Shown piece by piece: positions 18,601 through 29,609 of a stretch of 64,000 nucleotides of DNA. The DNA is from Cyprinodon diabolis (taxonomy: Eukaryota > Chordata > Actinopteri > Cyprinodontiformes > Cyprinodontidae). Position 1 is the first letter of the stretch. Each line of letters begins with the position of its first letter. Below the pieces are notes generated by a model, which ran no database searches, had not been told where the DNA came from, and saw only the letters and a list, made by a program, of their open reading frames with translations. The stretch spans positions 372,001 to 436,000 of the forward strand of contig CM060066.1 of assembly GCA_030533445.1 (NCBI GenBank), written 5' to 3'. Both the position numbers and the translations under genes were made by a program.

Positions 18601-21600
18601 CTCTGTTAGCCTCTCTGACAGCCTCTCTGTTAGCCACTCTGACAGCCTCTCTGTTAGCCTCTCTATTAGCTTCTCTCTTAGCCACTCTGTTAGCCACTCT
18701 GACAGCCTCTCGGTTAGCCACTCTGTTAGCCACTCTGACAGCCTCTCTGTTAGCCTCTCTGACAGCTTCTCTGTTAGCCTCTCTGATAGCCACTCTGTTA
18801 GCCTCTCTGTTGGCCACTCTGTTAGCCTCTCTGTTGGCCACTCTGACAGCTTCTCTGTTGGCCACTCTGACAGCTTCTCTGTTGGCCACTCTGACAGCTT
18901 CTCTGTTGGCCACTCTGACAGCTTCTCTGTTAGCCTCTCTGATAGCCACTCTGTTAGCCTCTCTGTTGGCCACTCTGACAGCTTCTCTGTTGGCCACTCT
19001 GACAGCTTCTCTGTTGGCCACTCTGACAGCTTCTCTGTTAGCCTTTCTGTTAGCCACTCTGACGGCCTCTCTGTTAGCCACTCTGACGGCCTCTCTGTTA
19101 GCCACTCTGACGGCCTCTCTGTTAGCCTCTCTGACAGCCTCTCTGTTAGCCACTCTGTTAGCCACTCTGACAGCCTCTCTGACAGCCACTCTGTTAGCCT
19201 CTCTATTAGCTTCTCTCTTAGCCACTCTGACAGCCACTCTGACAGCCTCTCGGTTAGCCTCTCTGTTAGCCACTCTGACAGCCTCTCTGTTAGCCTCTCT
19301 GACAGCCACTCTGTTAGCCACTCTGTTGGCCACTCTGACAGCTTCTCTGTTAGCCACTCTGACAGCCTCTCTTTTAGCCTCTCTGACAGCCACTCTGTTG
19401 GCCACTCTGACAGCCACTCTGTTAGCCACTCTGACAGCCTCTCTGTTAGCCACTCTGACAGCCTCTGTGTTAGCCACTCAAGTAGCCTCTCTGTTAGCCA
19501 GTCTGTTAGCCTCTCTGTTAGCCACTCTGACAGCCTCTCTGTTAGCCACTCTGACAGCCTCTCTGTTAGCCACTCTGACAGCCACTCTGACAGCCTCTCT
19601 GTTAGCCACTCTGACAGCCTCTCTGACAGCCACTCTGTTAGCCTCTCTGTTAGCCACTCTGACAGCCTCTCTGTTAGCCACTCTGACAGCCTCTCTGACA
19701 GCCACTCTGACAGCCTCTCTGTTAGCCACTCTGACAGCCTCTCTGTTAGCCACTCTGTTAGCCTCTCTGTTAGCCACTCTGACAGCCTCTCTGTTAGCCA
19801 GTCTGTTAGCCTCTCTGTTAGCCACTCTGTTAGCCACTCTGTTACCCCATCAGATAGCGTTCCCCCTTCTTAACGTAGGGGGAACGCTATCTGATGCGGT
19901 GTAAATATCATCAGGCTGCATTACCTTTACCAGGGCGTTCTGATCTGGTGAGTGAATGAAATTAATAACTGGGGATTTTTGATTCTGAAATCCATCCATC
20001 CATCCATCCACCCGCCAGCGGAAACACCCACCTACCCAACTGACAGACGGAATCTCTCTATACATCAGCCAATCTCATCCTCCCCTCTCTCATGACGTGG
20101 CGCGCACAAGTCCTAGCATGAAAAAAGGTTCATTGTGCGACCTGAGTAACGCGCAGTAATGGTAACTGCGTTATAGTTACAGTCAAAGTAATTAATTAGA
20201 TTACTCGTTACTAAAACAAGGTAACGGTGTTAGTAACGCCGTTACTCACATCACTGATGGTTATAGAGTCAGATATGTGGCGGTAATGTTTGGTTTATCT
20301 AATTTTTAATTTATTCAGAAATGTATTCTAATTAAATAACCTTGGTTTACCCAGGATTCATTGCGAGTCCAATCAAGCCGGCTGCTCCCTGATCAGAGGA
20401 AAAGGGGAAATGGCGCAGACCAGTGGTGAAAATTGGAAGTTCAGTTTAATATAATCCAGTCTGTGAATAGTTCCGTCTGAAATGAATGAAAATAGTTGTT
20501 TTAATGGTTATAGAGTCAGATATGTGGCGGCAATGTTTGGTTTATCTAAAGGTTTTTATTTGTTACTGATTAAATGGGTTTGGCTGGAATTTAAGGACAG
20601 ATTCTAATATATCTGCAGGGTGGGGGTGGGGGGGGGGGACTATGAATCTGATAGGAGTTTTATCTTTTTATTGCTGTTTTGCACAATATGCTTAACTAAG
20701 TATTTTTTGTTGTTGAATATTAGAGATTTTGCAGATATATTTTTATACATACATTGTTTAGATTTACTTATATATTTCTACCCCTTTTATAGAATAGAAT
20801 AGAAAATCCCTTTATTGTCCCACAATGGGCAGATTTACAGCAGCAGAGAGATTATTGAAAATGGTCACACAAATGAGGACCTTAGAAAAATGTATAAGAA
20901 TAACATGATAGTGAAGAGTTAAAATATAAAAAATAAAATCCTGTAAAGTGTTTTAACAATATAAAACTGGAGAATAAATAACCAATATGCAGCTATGGAC
21001 ATTTTTACAGTGATATAAATAGCAGCAACATCAGAGATGTGCAGAATGACAGCAGCAGGTTATTTAACTGACTAAGGTTTCTATCATTACATTTGATTTG
21101 ATTGGTTCCTGCTGGTTGGAACCTTTATTCCACTCTGGATTAAATCAGTCTTTGTTCACTTCATAATATAAAATAAATTAATAAATAAAGAGTTTTGAAA
21201 ACAAAGTTTTCATTCTTTTCCTACTTGGTGTGTCAACTTTCACGGTTGCTAAGGAACAGAACCTGCAGCGGTAAAATCCGCCGAAGGGTAGACCTGTTTG
21301 AATTTACAGCCAGAACTCTTCCGATCTCCTTATTTTCACGGACTTTCAAGGATCCAGTCCAGGTAGACCGCGTCCTCGGAGGATCCAGTCCATGATTTCT
21401 AACAGAGCCATTGTTTCTGCAGCAAACAGGTTTCCTTCTAGATCTGCTCCCTTTCGCTCCATCTTTCCGTTCCCCTTCTCTACAGCAGCTCTGTTTATTT
21501 ATTCCTTGATTGGATGAGAGAATAAAATCCAGATTTTCTGTTAGTTGGGTTAAAAATGAATCCTTCCTTGTGACAGTTTACCAGCAGAGGACCGTTTTCC

Positions 21601-24287
21601 ATCTGTGATGGAAGCATGTTGCTTCTGATCTCTGTTCACTGGATTGCTGATTGCCCGTTGGTAGTACGGGATGGAGTCACCAGCCGCCATATTGGTACTC
21701 CCTAGTTAGACCGGTCAGAATGTAATCTGTGCGCTACAGCATTGAACAACCATTATGTTCTCATTTTCAGATTTTTAAAATAAAGATAAATTCATCACTT
21801 TGACACAGACTGTTTCATAGCATCAGTAGATTAACTTTAACTTAGAATAAATAAATCGGCCTATCACATTGCATCATTATGAAGTCAATGAAGGCTATAA
21901 ATCATGTAATATAACATATTATACCATCCATCACAATAAAATTAATGTGTTAATGGAGCAGAATAATAAAGATGTTTTATTTCAACAATGTAACATGAAA
22001 TATTTATCAGCTCATGACTTTTTCAAAGGAGAAATAAACCAAACTCTACAGGAATGACATCATCATCCACTGAATAAAGATTTACTACATTAACATTTCC
22101 CAGTGAATGACTTTGTATTTCCTAACGTTAGACCCAACGTCAGCGTCTAACTCAGTCAATGTCTTCCAGTCAGTCTCAGATAGCCAGACTAATGTTAGTC
22201 TACAGACTAAACTATAGGATCCATCGGCTATAGATGGATTTATTGCTTAGTTCATCCACTGACTGGGAAATGACCTGAGGAACATCTTCCTGGTTTTAGC
22301 AGCTAAATGCTGCACAGGGAGGCATTTTACTGCCACTGTGGGAGTGGGGAGTACCAACATGGCGGACGGTGGCTTGAATTTTTTCGGGCTATTAGCAATC
22401 CAGTGAATAGAGATGATTGGCTGTGACCCGGTGAACCTCCGGCAGCTTCTGACCACAGCTCAGGCGTCTTTTCTGTGTCGCCATCAGCATCTTCTGCCGT
22501 CTCTGCGTTACAGGATGAGGGCGGTGCCGCCCCCTCCTTCACCTACGCCCAGTCAGGTCGCGCTGCCTCAAACTGGGCAGCATGATGGGAACCAGTAACC
22601 TGACAACAGCCAGATGCATGTCTCGCACATGCATCTGGCTGTTGTCAGGTTAGGGAACCAGAGCTCCACCATAAGCTTCTACCCAGTTTGTAAGGAAAAC
22701 TCTCCTTATATCATAACTTCATCTGTTGATGTTTTTCCTGATCCTCGTTTGTTCTCCAAAGCTTTTAGCAAAACTGTGATGCCTTCAGGGACTGCCTCAT
22801 TTACACAGGAAGAAAACTACATCAACTATTCAGGCAGCATTGACGCAGAACCACTGATTTCTATTTAGGGGTACCGGGGTAAACGGGGCTAAATGGAAGA
22901 ACTCCTATAAAACTGCATCCATGTTGTGAAGCAAAAGGTGTTAAAGGTTAATCCTAGATAAAGCTCTGCTCCTCAGACGCGTGGATCTCACCTCCAACCA
23001 GGACCGATCGACCTCCGGCCGGATGAACTTGGCCAGCTGGACCCTGACCTTCTTCTCCTTCCTCACCGGGTTCAGGATGGCGTTAAACACGGTGACGGCG
23101 CTCTTGTGCTTCAGCAGCGGAACGTTGACCACGCTCTCCAGAGTTCGGAAAGGTCCGTGTTTGGTCCTGTACTCCACGATGCTCAGTGACTTGCGGCCTC
23201 TCAGCAGCTTGACCCCGGCCAGCTCCGCCGAGGTGGCGTTGTTGAGGAGCTGCAGGATGGCGTCCCGCTGTTCGGAGGTGTAGCAGGCGTCCAGTGTACT
23301 CCCGCCATCTTCCTCCTTACGGGCTTCAGACGGGGAGGTGAGCGAGGCGTTCAAGGTCTCGAAGCCGGCCACGGGAACCCTGCTCCTCCAGCAGCAGGTG
23401 CACTGAAGGTAACGCAGCTCCAGGTCGGCCGGACGTGAACCGTAGCGCGGCTGGAGGAGGAAGCCCAGCCGCCCGGCATGGTGACCTGCAAATCATTTAC
23501 ATTTCACACAAACATCCTCAATAAAAGAAGAACTTTAGATCATTTTCCATCTCTGCATCGCTTCTCTTCTGATATTTACTGACATTTACAGCCTATAGAT
23601 TAAATTAACATTAAAGTTTAGAAATATTCCAGACCTAATTCCATCAAAAACGCTGCAGCTTTAAATCTGTTCCACAAATTAATTCATTTTACTGTGACGG
23701 TCTATAACTTTGGATTATAATCTGTTTATTTTTATACATTTCCTCCTTAAAGGTTAGAAACTTTTTCTCTATTTTTCTAACCTTTCTTTAATGTTCACTG
23801 GCAATATTAATTTATTATCATGTGAATTTAATGTGTAGATTAACTGGTTTTAATCTCCACACAGCAGCTGAAATATAATCTGATCTTTGTGTTTAACAAA
23901 CTCATTAATCCTGATTGATTTATTAAAATGTTCACTTTCTCTTAAACCCATAGATTTTTAACTAAGATCCTTATCGATGATAACTTCTAGAAAAATTTCT
24001 TTAATCTATTTTCATAGTTCTATTTCTTCACGTTTGTCATTGTATATGACGTAATCGTTTTTAGTATTGAGAGCTAGTTTGCTTTGATCCCAAATTAAAC
24101 AGCTGCTAAAAACATAAGAGTGAATTAAAGAGCGCGGGATACATTTTATTCAGGCATTTAAACAGGCCTACTAAAGTTCCAGCCACCTTCGGGCAGCTGA
24201 ACTACAGACCGCTGCATGGGGATCAAATCACCATGGAGACCAACCTCTTCTAACCACCGGCGACAGGAATCTTCTAAGGAGCCACAT
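15669..24287 (-). CDS. tefm: TEFM, mitochondrial transcription elongation factor
   Basis: Five exons on the minus strand join in phase: 24245-24287, 22992-23485, 17058-17207, 16801-16979 and 15669-15933, giving 376 residues (human about 360). The start MWLLRRFLSPVVRR is basic and aliphatic, as expected of a mitochondrial targeting peptide; its donor GTTGGT is weak. Residues about 80-150 form the helix-hairpin-helix region (YTSEQRDAILQLLNNA, LLRGRKSLSIVEYR, GPFRTLESVVNVPLL). Residues 180-376 form the RNase H-like pseudonuclease domain (VISIVCGTNKIAWAHVDR, ADFYLIEKPSISVQN, GRHFGLMVGESRTSG, ALLQAVAFYELL). The protein binds mitochondrial RNA polymerase and raises its processivity. Intron 2 (17208-22991) is packed with repeats. 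The gene is convergent with atad5 and divergent from adap2. Confidence 0.9.
15934..16800 (-). other. tefm intron 4, nothing recognised
   Basis: No transposon ends, tandem array or RNA gene is apparent. Open frames at 15922-16212 (+) and 16365-16670 (-) lack domains and splice context. Confidence 0.55.
17345..19845. repeat. 2.5-kb minisatellite with 12-bp unit in tefm intron 2
   Basis: About 200 copies of 12-bp units alternate between forms such as CTCTCTGTTAGC, CACTCTGTTAGC, CACTCTGACAGC and CTCTCTGACAGC. Since 12 is a multiple of three and stop codons are absent from both strands of the unit, long false frames arise: LLATLTAS on + and VANREAVR on -. A 10-base unit (CTTCTGTTAG-type deletion) shifts phase near 17849 and 18029. 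Higher-order blocks repeat within the array. Confidence 0.97.
19848..19896. repeat. Perfect hairpin, 19-bp stem
   Basis: Arms 19848-19866 and 19878-19896 (starting CATCAGATAGCGTTCC) are exact reverse complements around an 11-base loop. The hairpin sits at the border between the 12-bp minisatellite and a hAT-derived fragment. No TSD is evident. Confidence 0.9.
19905..20258 (+). mobile_element. 3' part of a non-autonomous hAT element
   Basis: This matches the right half of the complete element at 40180-41514: AACTGGGGAT..., a short ATCC run, CCGCCAGCGGAAACACCCACC, ATGAAAAAAGGTTCATTGTG, TAACGCCGTTACT and the terminal CATCACTG near 20258. The left terminus is missing. Confidence 0.75.
20259..20548. 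repeat. Direct repeat pair, ~43 bp
   Basis: The block GGTTATAGAGTCAGATATGT... occurs at about 20260-20302 and again at about 20506-20548, differing at one base (GGCGGTAATG versus GGCGGCAATG). It may mark a flank duplicated by a local rearrangement next to the hAT fragment. Confidence 0.75.
20785..21060 (-). mobile_element. Dispersed repeat, inverted copy of 5720-5998
   Basis: In reverse orientation this has the same body and the same CCCATTNTGGGACAATAAAGG-like tail with TTCTA pentamers as the atad5 intron copy. It resembles a truncated non-LTR or SINE tail; I cannot name the family. Confidence 0.65.
21626..22412. repeat. Inverted repeat pair, ~85-bp arms (possible MITE)
   Basis: About 21626-21710 (CTCTGTTCACTGGATTGCTG ... 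CCGCCATATTGGTACTCCC) is repeated in inverse orientation at about 22325-22412, with roughly 80-85% identity by eye. The arms enclose about 615 bp of AT-rich sequence without a recognisable frame. This is consistent with a non-autonomous DNA transposon with long terminal repeats. No TSD was identified. Confidence 0.6.
22596..22652. mobile_element. 57-bp palindromic insertion with 9-bp flanking repeats
   Basis: Arms 22596-22620 and 22628-22652 are perfect 25-bp reverse complements around a 7-base loop. The palindrome is flanked directly by GGGAACCAG on both sides (22587-22595 and 22653-22661). This is what a minimal foldback transposon with a 9-bp target-site duplication would look like. It lies in tefm intron 2. 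Confidence 0.85.
23486..24244 (-). other. tefm intron 1, nothing recognised
   Basis: This is AT-rich sequence between the targeting-peptide exon and exon 2 of tefm. No repeat or RNA gene is recognised. Confidence 0.6.
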
Positions 24288-24419
24288 CGATCCTTCTTCC
24301 TTTAGTTATGAAACCATTTCAGGATTCAAATTTTCTCACATAAGCAACGGAGCGCTCAGTGACCTCTACCGGAAATACGTCTCCTTCAGCTTTACTGTGA
24401 CCCGGAAATATATTTTTCT

Positions 24420-26775
24420 CATGGATTTTCAAAATAAAACTGGTTATGCGATCAGTTTCCAGGAAAATACTCTTTTAATTAAAAAAGAAATACAAACAAT
24501 TTATAGAAGATGAAGGAATCATTTTGTTCTTAGATTTCCTTAAAGCATTGATAAAATAGAACACCGGTTTATAATACAGTCATTACAACAATTATGCTTT
24601 GGGAAAAAAATTATAACCATTGTTTCTACATTATATAAAGACATAACAAGCTCAGTATTGCTTCAGTCAGGAAATAGCAGGATATTTGATGTAAAAAGTG
24701 GAATTCGACAAGGAGACCCAATTAGCCCACTGCTTTTTATACTAGGAACAGAACTATTAGCATTAAACATTAAAAATAACAGCAAGATAAGTCCACTAAG
24801 TTTCCTAGGTACAAACTTTGTTATTACACAGTTAGCAGACGATACAGCGTTGTTCTTAAAAAATGCTGACCAAATCCCTGAGGCTTTACAAGCAGTTTAT
24901 TTCTTCTCTAAAGCTTCAGGATTAAAATTGAACATTGAAAAATGTGAAATCTTAGCAATTCAAAATAATCAATCCACTTTAATTCATAATATCAAAGAAA
25001 AGAATAAGATCAAATATTTAGGTATAATGATTAACAAGGACCACACTGATAATGAAAGAACAAATATTCAACCAATTTTACAAAAGAATCAACAAATATT
25101 TAAAAGTTGGCTCCAAAGGAACATTTCAATTTTTGGAAGAATATTATTAACTAAAACAGAAGGGATAGCCAGACTAATTTATCCAGCATTTACCTTAAAT
25201 ATAACAAATACTACGATAAAAAACATTTATCAAATTCATTACAATTTCATATGGAATAATAAACGACATCTGATCAGAAAGAACAACATAGTAAAGTCAG
25301 TGGAAAAAAGAGGAATAAATGTTATTGATTTTGAAGTAATAGATGCTGTAATAAAATTAAAATAGCTGCAGACTTTAATTAAAAATGAAACAAGTTTATG
25401 GTTTAGTTTCCCTTCACAATTTTTTCAAAAAATTGGAGGAATATAATTTCTCTTAAAATGTAACTTTGATCCTGTCAAATTACCAATTAAATTATCAGAA
25501 TACCACACACAAGTTCTAAAGTATTGGAAAATGTTATACAAGCACAATTTTACGCCACATAATAGGATTATTTGGAATAACAAATTTATTTTGTATAAGA
25601 GAAAATGTCTATAGTATAAAGAATGGGAGGAAAAAGGTATCTGGGCCATTATACATCTTATGGACACAAAGGGTGATATTCTGGATTACACAGTATTTAA
25701 AAGAAAATATAATTTAGATTGTCCACGGAAACAATTTCTAGCTTTGATTAGGGCAATTCTGGCAACCATGATGAATTTGGTACAAGGAATGATAAAATAT
25801 TCTGATGTAACACCAATCTTTCCCACTCTCCTTATAGATATTTACGATTTTACGGATCTCATATTTAATAACAAAATGATAAGAGAACACATAAACAACA
25901 CAAATTTTCCTCTCCCAGTTAAGAGGAACTTATCTTTAAACGTGTTTTCAGAGATGGAAATTCTTAATTCATTTCCTACCAAAGATGAAAGAAGTTCATT
26001 TTAAAACCCTAACCCTTTTTATTCCGTAAAAATTCAAAAAATATCCACTGGACTTGGTTTCCAAGATTTGAAGACGTTTCTCCACCTCTCCAGGAAGCTT
26101 TCTCAATTCTAATGTCTGGATCCGCAGTGAGTTTGAGTCTTATATGGACAAGGCCTTGTATTGCTTGGAAACATGCAAACGGTAACCGATGAATGGGTCG
26201 TTTAGTTCCATCGTTAGCCTGTAATATCTGAACCTGTCTATGATTCTAGGGGTCGGTCGTTAAAGGGGGGATTGCCATTAAGGGGGGGATTGTCCCTAAC
26301 CCTTTTTACAATTGTTGTGTGGTTAAGCATTTTTGGGACAAGATTTATGATCGGTTATCAACGAAAAATGTGATTCCTAATTTTGAATATAAAGGAGTTA
26401 AATTTGGCATTACTTTTAATGATAAAAATGTGGAATTTTTATGTAATATTATTTTCATTATGGGAAAATTCTTTATCCACAAGTGCAGATTCTTTAAAGT
26501 TTATCCAAATTTTCAAGCATTCCAAAACGATATTAAAAGTTTTCATGCCTCGATAAAGTTACTGGAGAACAATAAGGCCTTAAAGTTTTCAGACTTGATA
26601 GCAATATACTTTAGTTAAACCCCTGTGTTTTTAATTTAATTTTCTTTCTCATTCTTTTATATTGTTTCTTTTTCTGAAAGAAAACGGTTATGGATGGCAT
26701 ATGTTCAGTTGTAGGTTTCTGCTTTTCTGAAAGTGTTTTTTGAATTTATGAAATAAAAGTAAAAAAAATAAAAAA
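24420..26775 (+). pseudogene. L1/Tx1-like LINE remnant
   Basis: This AT-rich element is truncated at its 5' end. The longest open part, 24658-25365, encodes the reverse transcriptase core: SGIRQGDPISPLLFI, the catalytic LADDTALFLKNA, ASGLKLNIEKCEIL and NISIFGRILLTKTEG. These are typical of L1-clade elements. Later pieces at 25660-26004 and 26319-26618 (FWDKIYDRL, GKFFIHKCRF) continue the C-terminal region in broken frames. It ends in an A-rich tail at about 26755-26775. Multiple stops and a foreign insertion at 26022-26293 make it dead. It lies between tefm and adap2. Confidence 0.85.
26022..26293. mobile_element. 272-bp insertion in the L1-like remnant
   Basis: The block is bounded by a 14-bp direct repeat starting CCCTAACCC (26008-26021 and 26294-26307), as expected for a short insertion with target duplication. 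Its content (GAAGACGTTTCTCCACCTCT...) is unlike the surrounding AT-rich LINE. The family is not recognised. Confidence 0.55.
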
Positions 26776-26949
26776 TCGTGATTCCCTAAGTCCATTGCCT
26801 TTTTATACAAACTATGATTAAACTTGAAAATATTATAAACCAAATGGACACATTCTGCCGAAGAAACGCCCCTTGACGTCACCCGTCTCTATAACGTTTT
26901 ATTATATATATATATAAAAAAAACTGTTTTCTCCCCCCTCGTGGGGTGG

Positions 26950-27640
26950 TATGTGTCATCCTGAAGCTCGGGTCCTCTACCAGAGGCCTGGGAGTTTGAG
27001 GGTTCTGCGCAGTATCTTAGCTGTTCCTAGGACTGCGCTCTTCTGGACATAGACCTCTGATGTTTTACCTGGGATCTGCTGTAGCCACTCTCCCAGTTTG
27101 GGGATCACAGCCCCCAGTGCTCCAATTACCACTGGCACCACTGCTGCTCTTACTTTCCACATCTTTTCTAGCTCCTCTTTCAGCCCTTGGTATTTCTCAA
27201 GCTTCTCGTGTTCTTTCTTCTTGATGTTGCTGTCGCTGGGTGGGTCCCATCCATCAGCAGTTGGTTCATTTGTGCTGCGAGGCGTGCATGAAGTGCGGTT
27301 AGTTTTTTCAGCCAGTAGCTGTGGATCATGTCAGGGCCTGGTGCTGTCCAGCTCTTCATACCTGCCCCTCTTTCTTGGACATCTGCCGTTGTAACGGTTA
27401 CTGGTTCTTGCTCTGGGAGATTGCTGTGATCTGTTCTAAGATCTTCTAGCCACTGAGCATTGGTGTTGTGGGATGCCTCCTTCTCCCATATGTTTCTCCA
27501 GTACTGTTCAGTCTCAGCCCTGGGTGGATCTGATCTTGAATTACCCTGCCACTGTGAGTACACTTTAGGCGGGTGGCCAGGGCGGCGAGTCTTTGTTTGG
27601 CAGTTTCTAGAGCCTCAGGAATGGACATAATGTCGTACTT
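26950..27640 (-). pseudogene. R4/Dong-like LINE, 3' piece with the RT deleted
   Basis: On the minus strand, SIPEALETAKQRLAALATRL and YSQWQGNSRSDPPRAETEQY (before the RT) are joined after about 100 codons to EKYQGLKEELEKMW and VVPVVIGALGAVIPKL. The latter belong to the restriction-enzyme-like endonuclease domain at the C-terminus of R2/R4-type LINEs, as I recall them. The reverse transcriptase between them is missing, so this is an internally deleted copy. The matching N-terminal piece is at 29610-30250. Confidence 0.7.
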
Positions 27641-28578
27641 CTGATGAAAATGAAAAAGAGAGATCATATCTCTCCTATCCTGGCTTCTCTTCATTGGCTT
27701 CCTGTTAAATCCAGAATAGAATTTAAAATCCTCCTTCTCACATATAAAGCCTTAAATGGCCAAGCTCCATCTGATATCAGAGATCTGATTGTTCCTTATG
27801 TTCCTAACAGAGCACTTCGCTCTCAATCTGCAGGTTTACTAGTGGTTCCTAGAATTTCTAAAAGTAGAATGGGAGGCAGATCTTTTAGTTATCAGGCTCC
27901 TCTCCTGTGGAACCAACTACCAGTTTTAGTCCGTGAGGCAGACACTCTGTCTACTTTTAAGACTAGGCTTAAAACTTTCCTTTTTGATAAAGCTTCTAGT
28001 TAGAGTGGCTCAGGTTATCCTGAGCTCTCTCTCTATAGTTATGCTGCTATAGGCTTAGACTTTTGGAGGACATAGGGACCCCCATTTCATCATTCTGCTT
28101 CATTCTCTCTCTGTTCTCCTATTCTGCAGAATCTGTTTGTTCAATCTCTAACCTTCTGCTCTCTCTGCTTTTCCTCAGAGTAGCTTCATCTGGTCTGTTC
28201 CTGTTTGGCTGTGACGTCATCCTGGAAAGAAACATCAGCTGTGCTGCTTCCATCAACACCCTTGTTTATAGATGTTGGAGATCGGCCTGTTTTCCAGTGT
28301 GGTCCTGTTTCTCTGGCCGTGGCTGGGTGGATGTGCTCTCTTCATCCTCTGGCATGGGAGCTGCCTTGGAGCTCGTCTGCCTGGCTGTGTGTTTCCTGGA
28401 CGGGGCCGCCTTTTACAGCTGCTTTTTGTATCTCTGCTTCTGTCTCCTTGAACCCCAGTGGGCCTCAGCAGATGGCCGCTCACACTGAGCCTGGTTCTGC
28501 TGGAGGTTTCTTCCTGTTCAAAGGGAGTTTTTCCTCTCCACTGTCACTACAAGCATGCTTAATGTGAGGGATTGCTGA
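27640..28578 (+). pseudogene. L2-type LINE, C-terminal coding end and 3' tail
   Basis: The frame 27644-28003 encodes KRDHISPILASLHWLPVKSR, FKILLLTYKALNG and the terminal LWNQLPVLVREADTLSTFK. This is the C-terminus of an L2/CR1-group reverse transcriptase protein. The following non-coding tail contains CAGCAGATGGCCGCTCACAC and GCTACAAGCATGCTTA-type blocks shared with 29332-29605, 31357-31617, 46603-47385 and 47806-48052. The copy is 5' truncated and its tail is interrupted by a GATG array at about 28579. Confidence 0.8.
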
Positions 28579-28830
28579 AGAGTCAATGATGGATGGATGA
28601 TGGATGGATGGATGATGGATGGATGGATGGATGGATGGATGGATGGATGGATGGATGGATGGATGGATGATGGATGGATGGATGGATGGATGGATGGATG
28701 ATGGATGGATGGATGGATGATGGATGGATGGATGGATAGATGGATGATGGATGGATGGATGGATGGATGGATGGATGGATGGATGATGGATGGATGGATG
28801 ATGGATGGATGGATGATGGATGGATGGATC
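28579..28830 (+). repeat. GATG/GGAT tetranucleotide array, first copy
   Basis: An imperfect (ATGG)n array with periodic ATGATGG interruptions. Open frames such as HPSIHPS are artefacts. It starts inside the L2 tail after GAGTCAATGA. Confidence 0.95.
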
Positions 28831-29335
28831 GACTCCATCTATGATTCCAGAGGTCAGGAAGCCAACTATCTGACACTAAGGGGTTAAAAATGATGTCATG
28901 TTTCAATCATTGCCAGGAGTTTTGCTGGTTTGGACTAAAACAACATGACTGGATTCAACAATAACGCAAAACTGATTTTTATTTCTTCTTTCCTGCCAGA
29001 AGTAAAGAAGTCAAAGAAAGTTTCTGTTCTGTCATGAAATGTTTTAGAGAGCAGCAAACACCAAATGTGGTCAATTCGCTGCCCTAAATAAAAGAAACGG
29101 GGCCATCCAGCGCCATATTTAGGCTTTTCCTATAATTCCTGCTAACTGGTTAGAGCTAAGATCCAGTTGTTTCCAGTAGGCGACCAGTTCCAGCATTAGA
29201 ATATTCTTCAGGGCGAACGGACGCCTCTTCTTCCCCTCTCAGCAAAATAGTTTTAGATTTTTAGAACTTTGACTCCAGGTTTTAAACCGTGAACTTAATA
29301 TTTCTATTTTTAAGTTCACAATAAAGATTTCCTCA
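28831..29335. repeat. Local duplication, copy 1
   Basis: About 505 bp beginning GACTCCATCTATGATTCCAG is repeated nearly identically at 30856-31360, 2,025 bp downstream. Both copies are preceded by a GATG array and followed by an L2 tail. No coding content is recognised. Confidence 0.9.
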
Positions 29336-29605
29336 GCAGATGGCCGCTCACACTGAGCCTGGTTCTGCTGGAGGTTTCTTCCTGTTCAAAGGGAGTTTTT
29401 CCTCTCCACTGTCGCTACAAGCATGCTTAGTGTGAGGGATTGTATTTGAGTCAATGAGTCGATGCAATCAACTGGTTTTCCTTAGATAGAAAACTTTGTA
29501 TCAATTTGACTGTATGATCTGGTTGAACTGTAAAGTGCCTTGAGATGACATGTGTTGTGAATTTGGCGCTATATAAATAAACTGAATTGAATTGAATTGA
29601 ACTTA
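29332..29605 (+). mobile_element. L2-type LINE 3' tail
   Basis: This contains the shared tail from CAGATGGCCGCTCACACTGA to the AATTGAATTGAA terminal repeats. No coding part is present. Confidence 0.75.
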
Positions 29606-29609
29606 GGTA

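Noticed and set aside
17345..19845. CRISPR-like or satellite RNA array
   Set aside because: No unique spacers between repeats, and a eukaryotic gene context.
17328..19904. Long frames LLATLTAS (+) and VANREAVR (-), up to 524 residues
   Set aside because: A 12-bp stop-free unit gives open frames on both strands automatically. They lie within a tefm intron.
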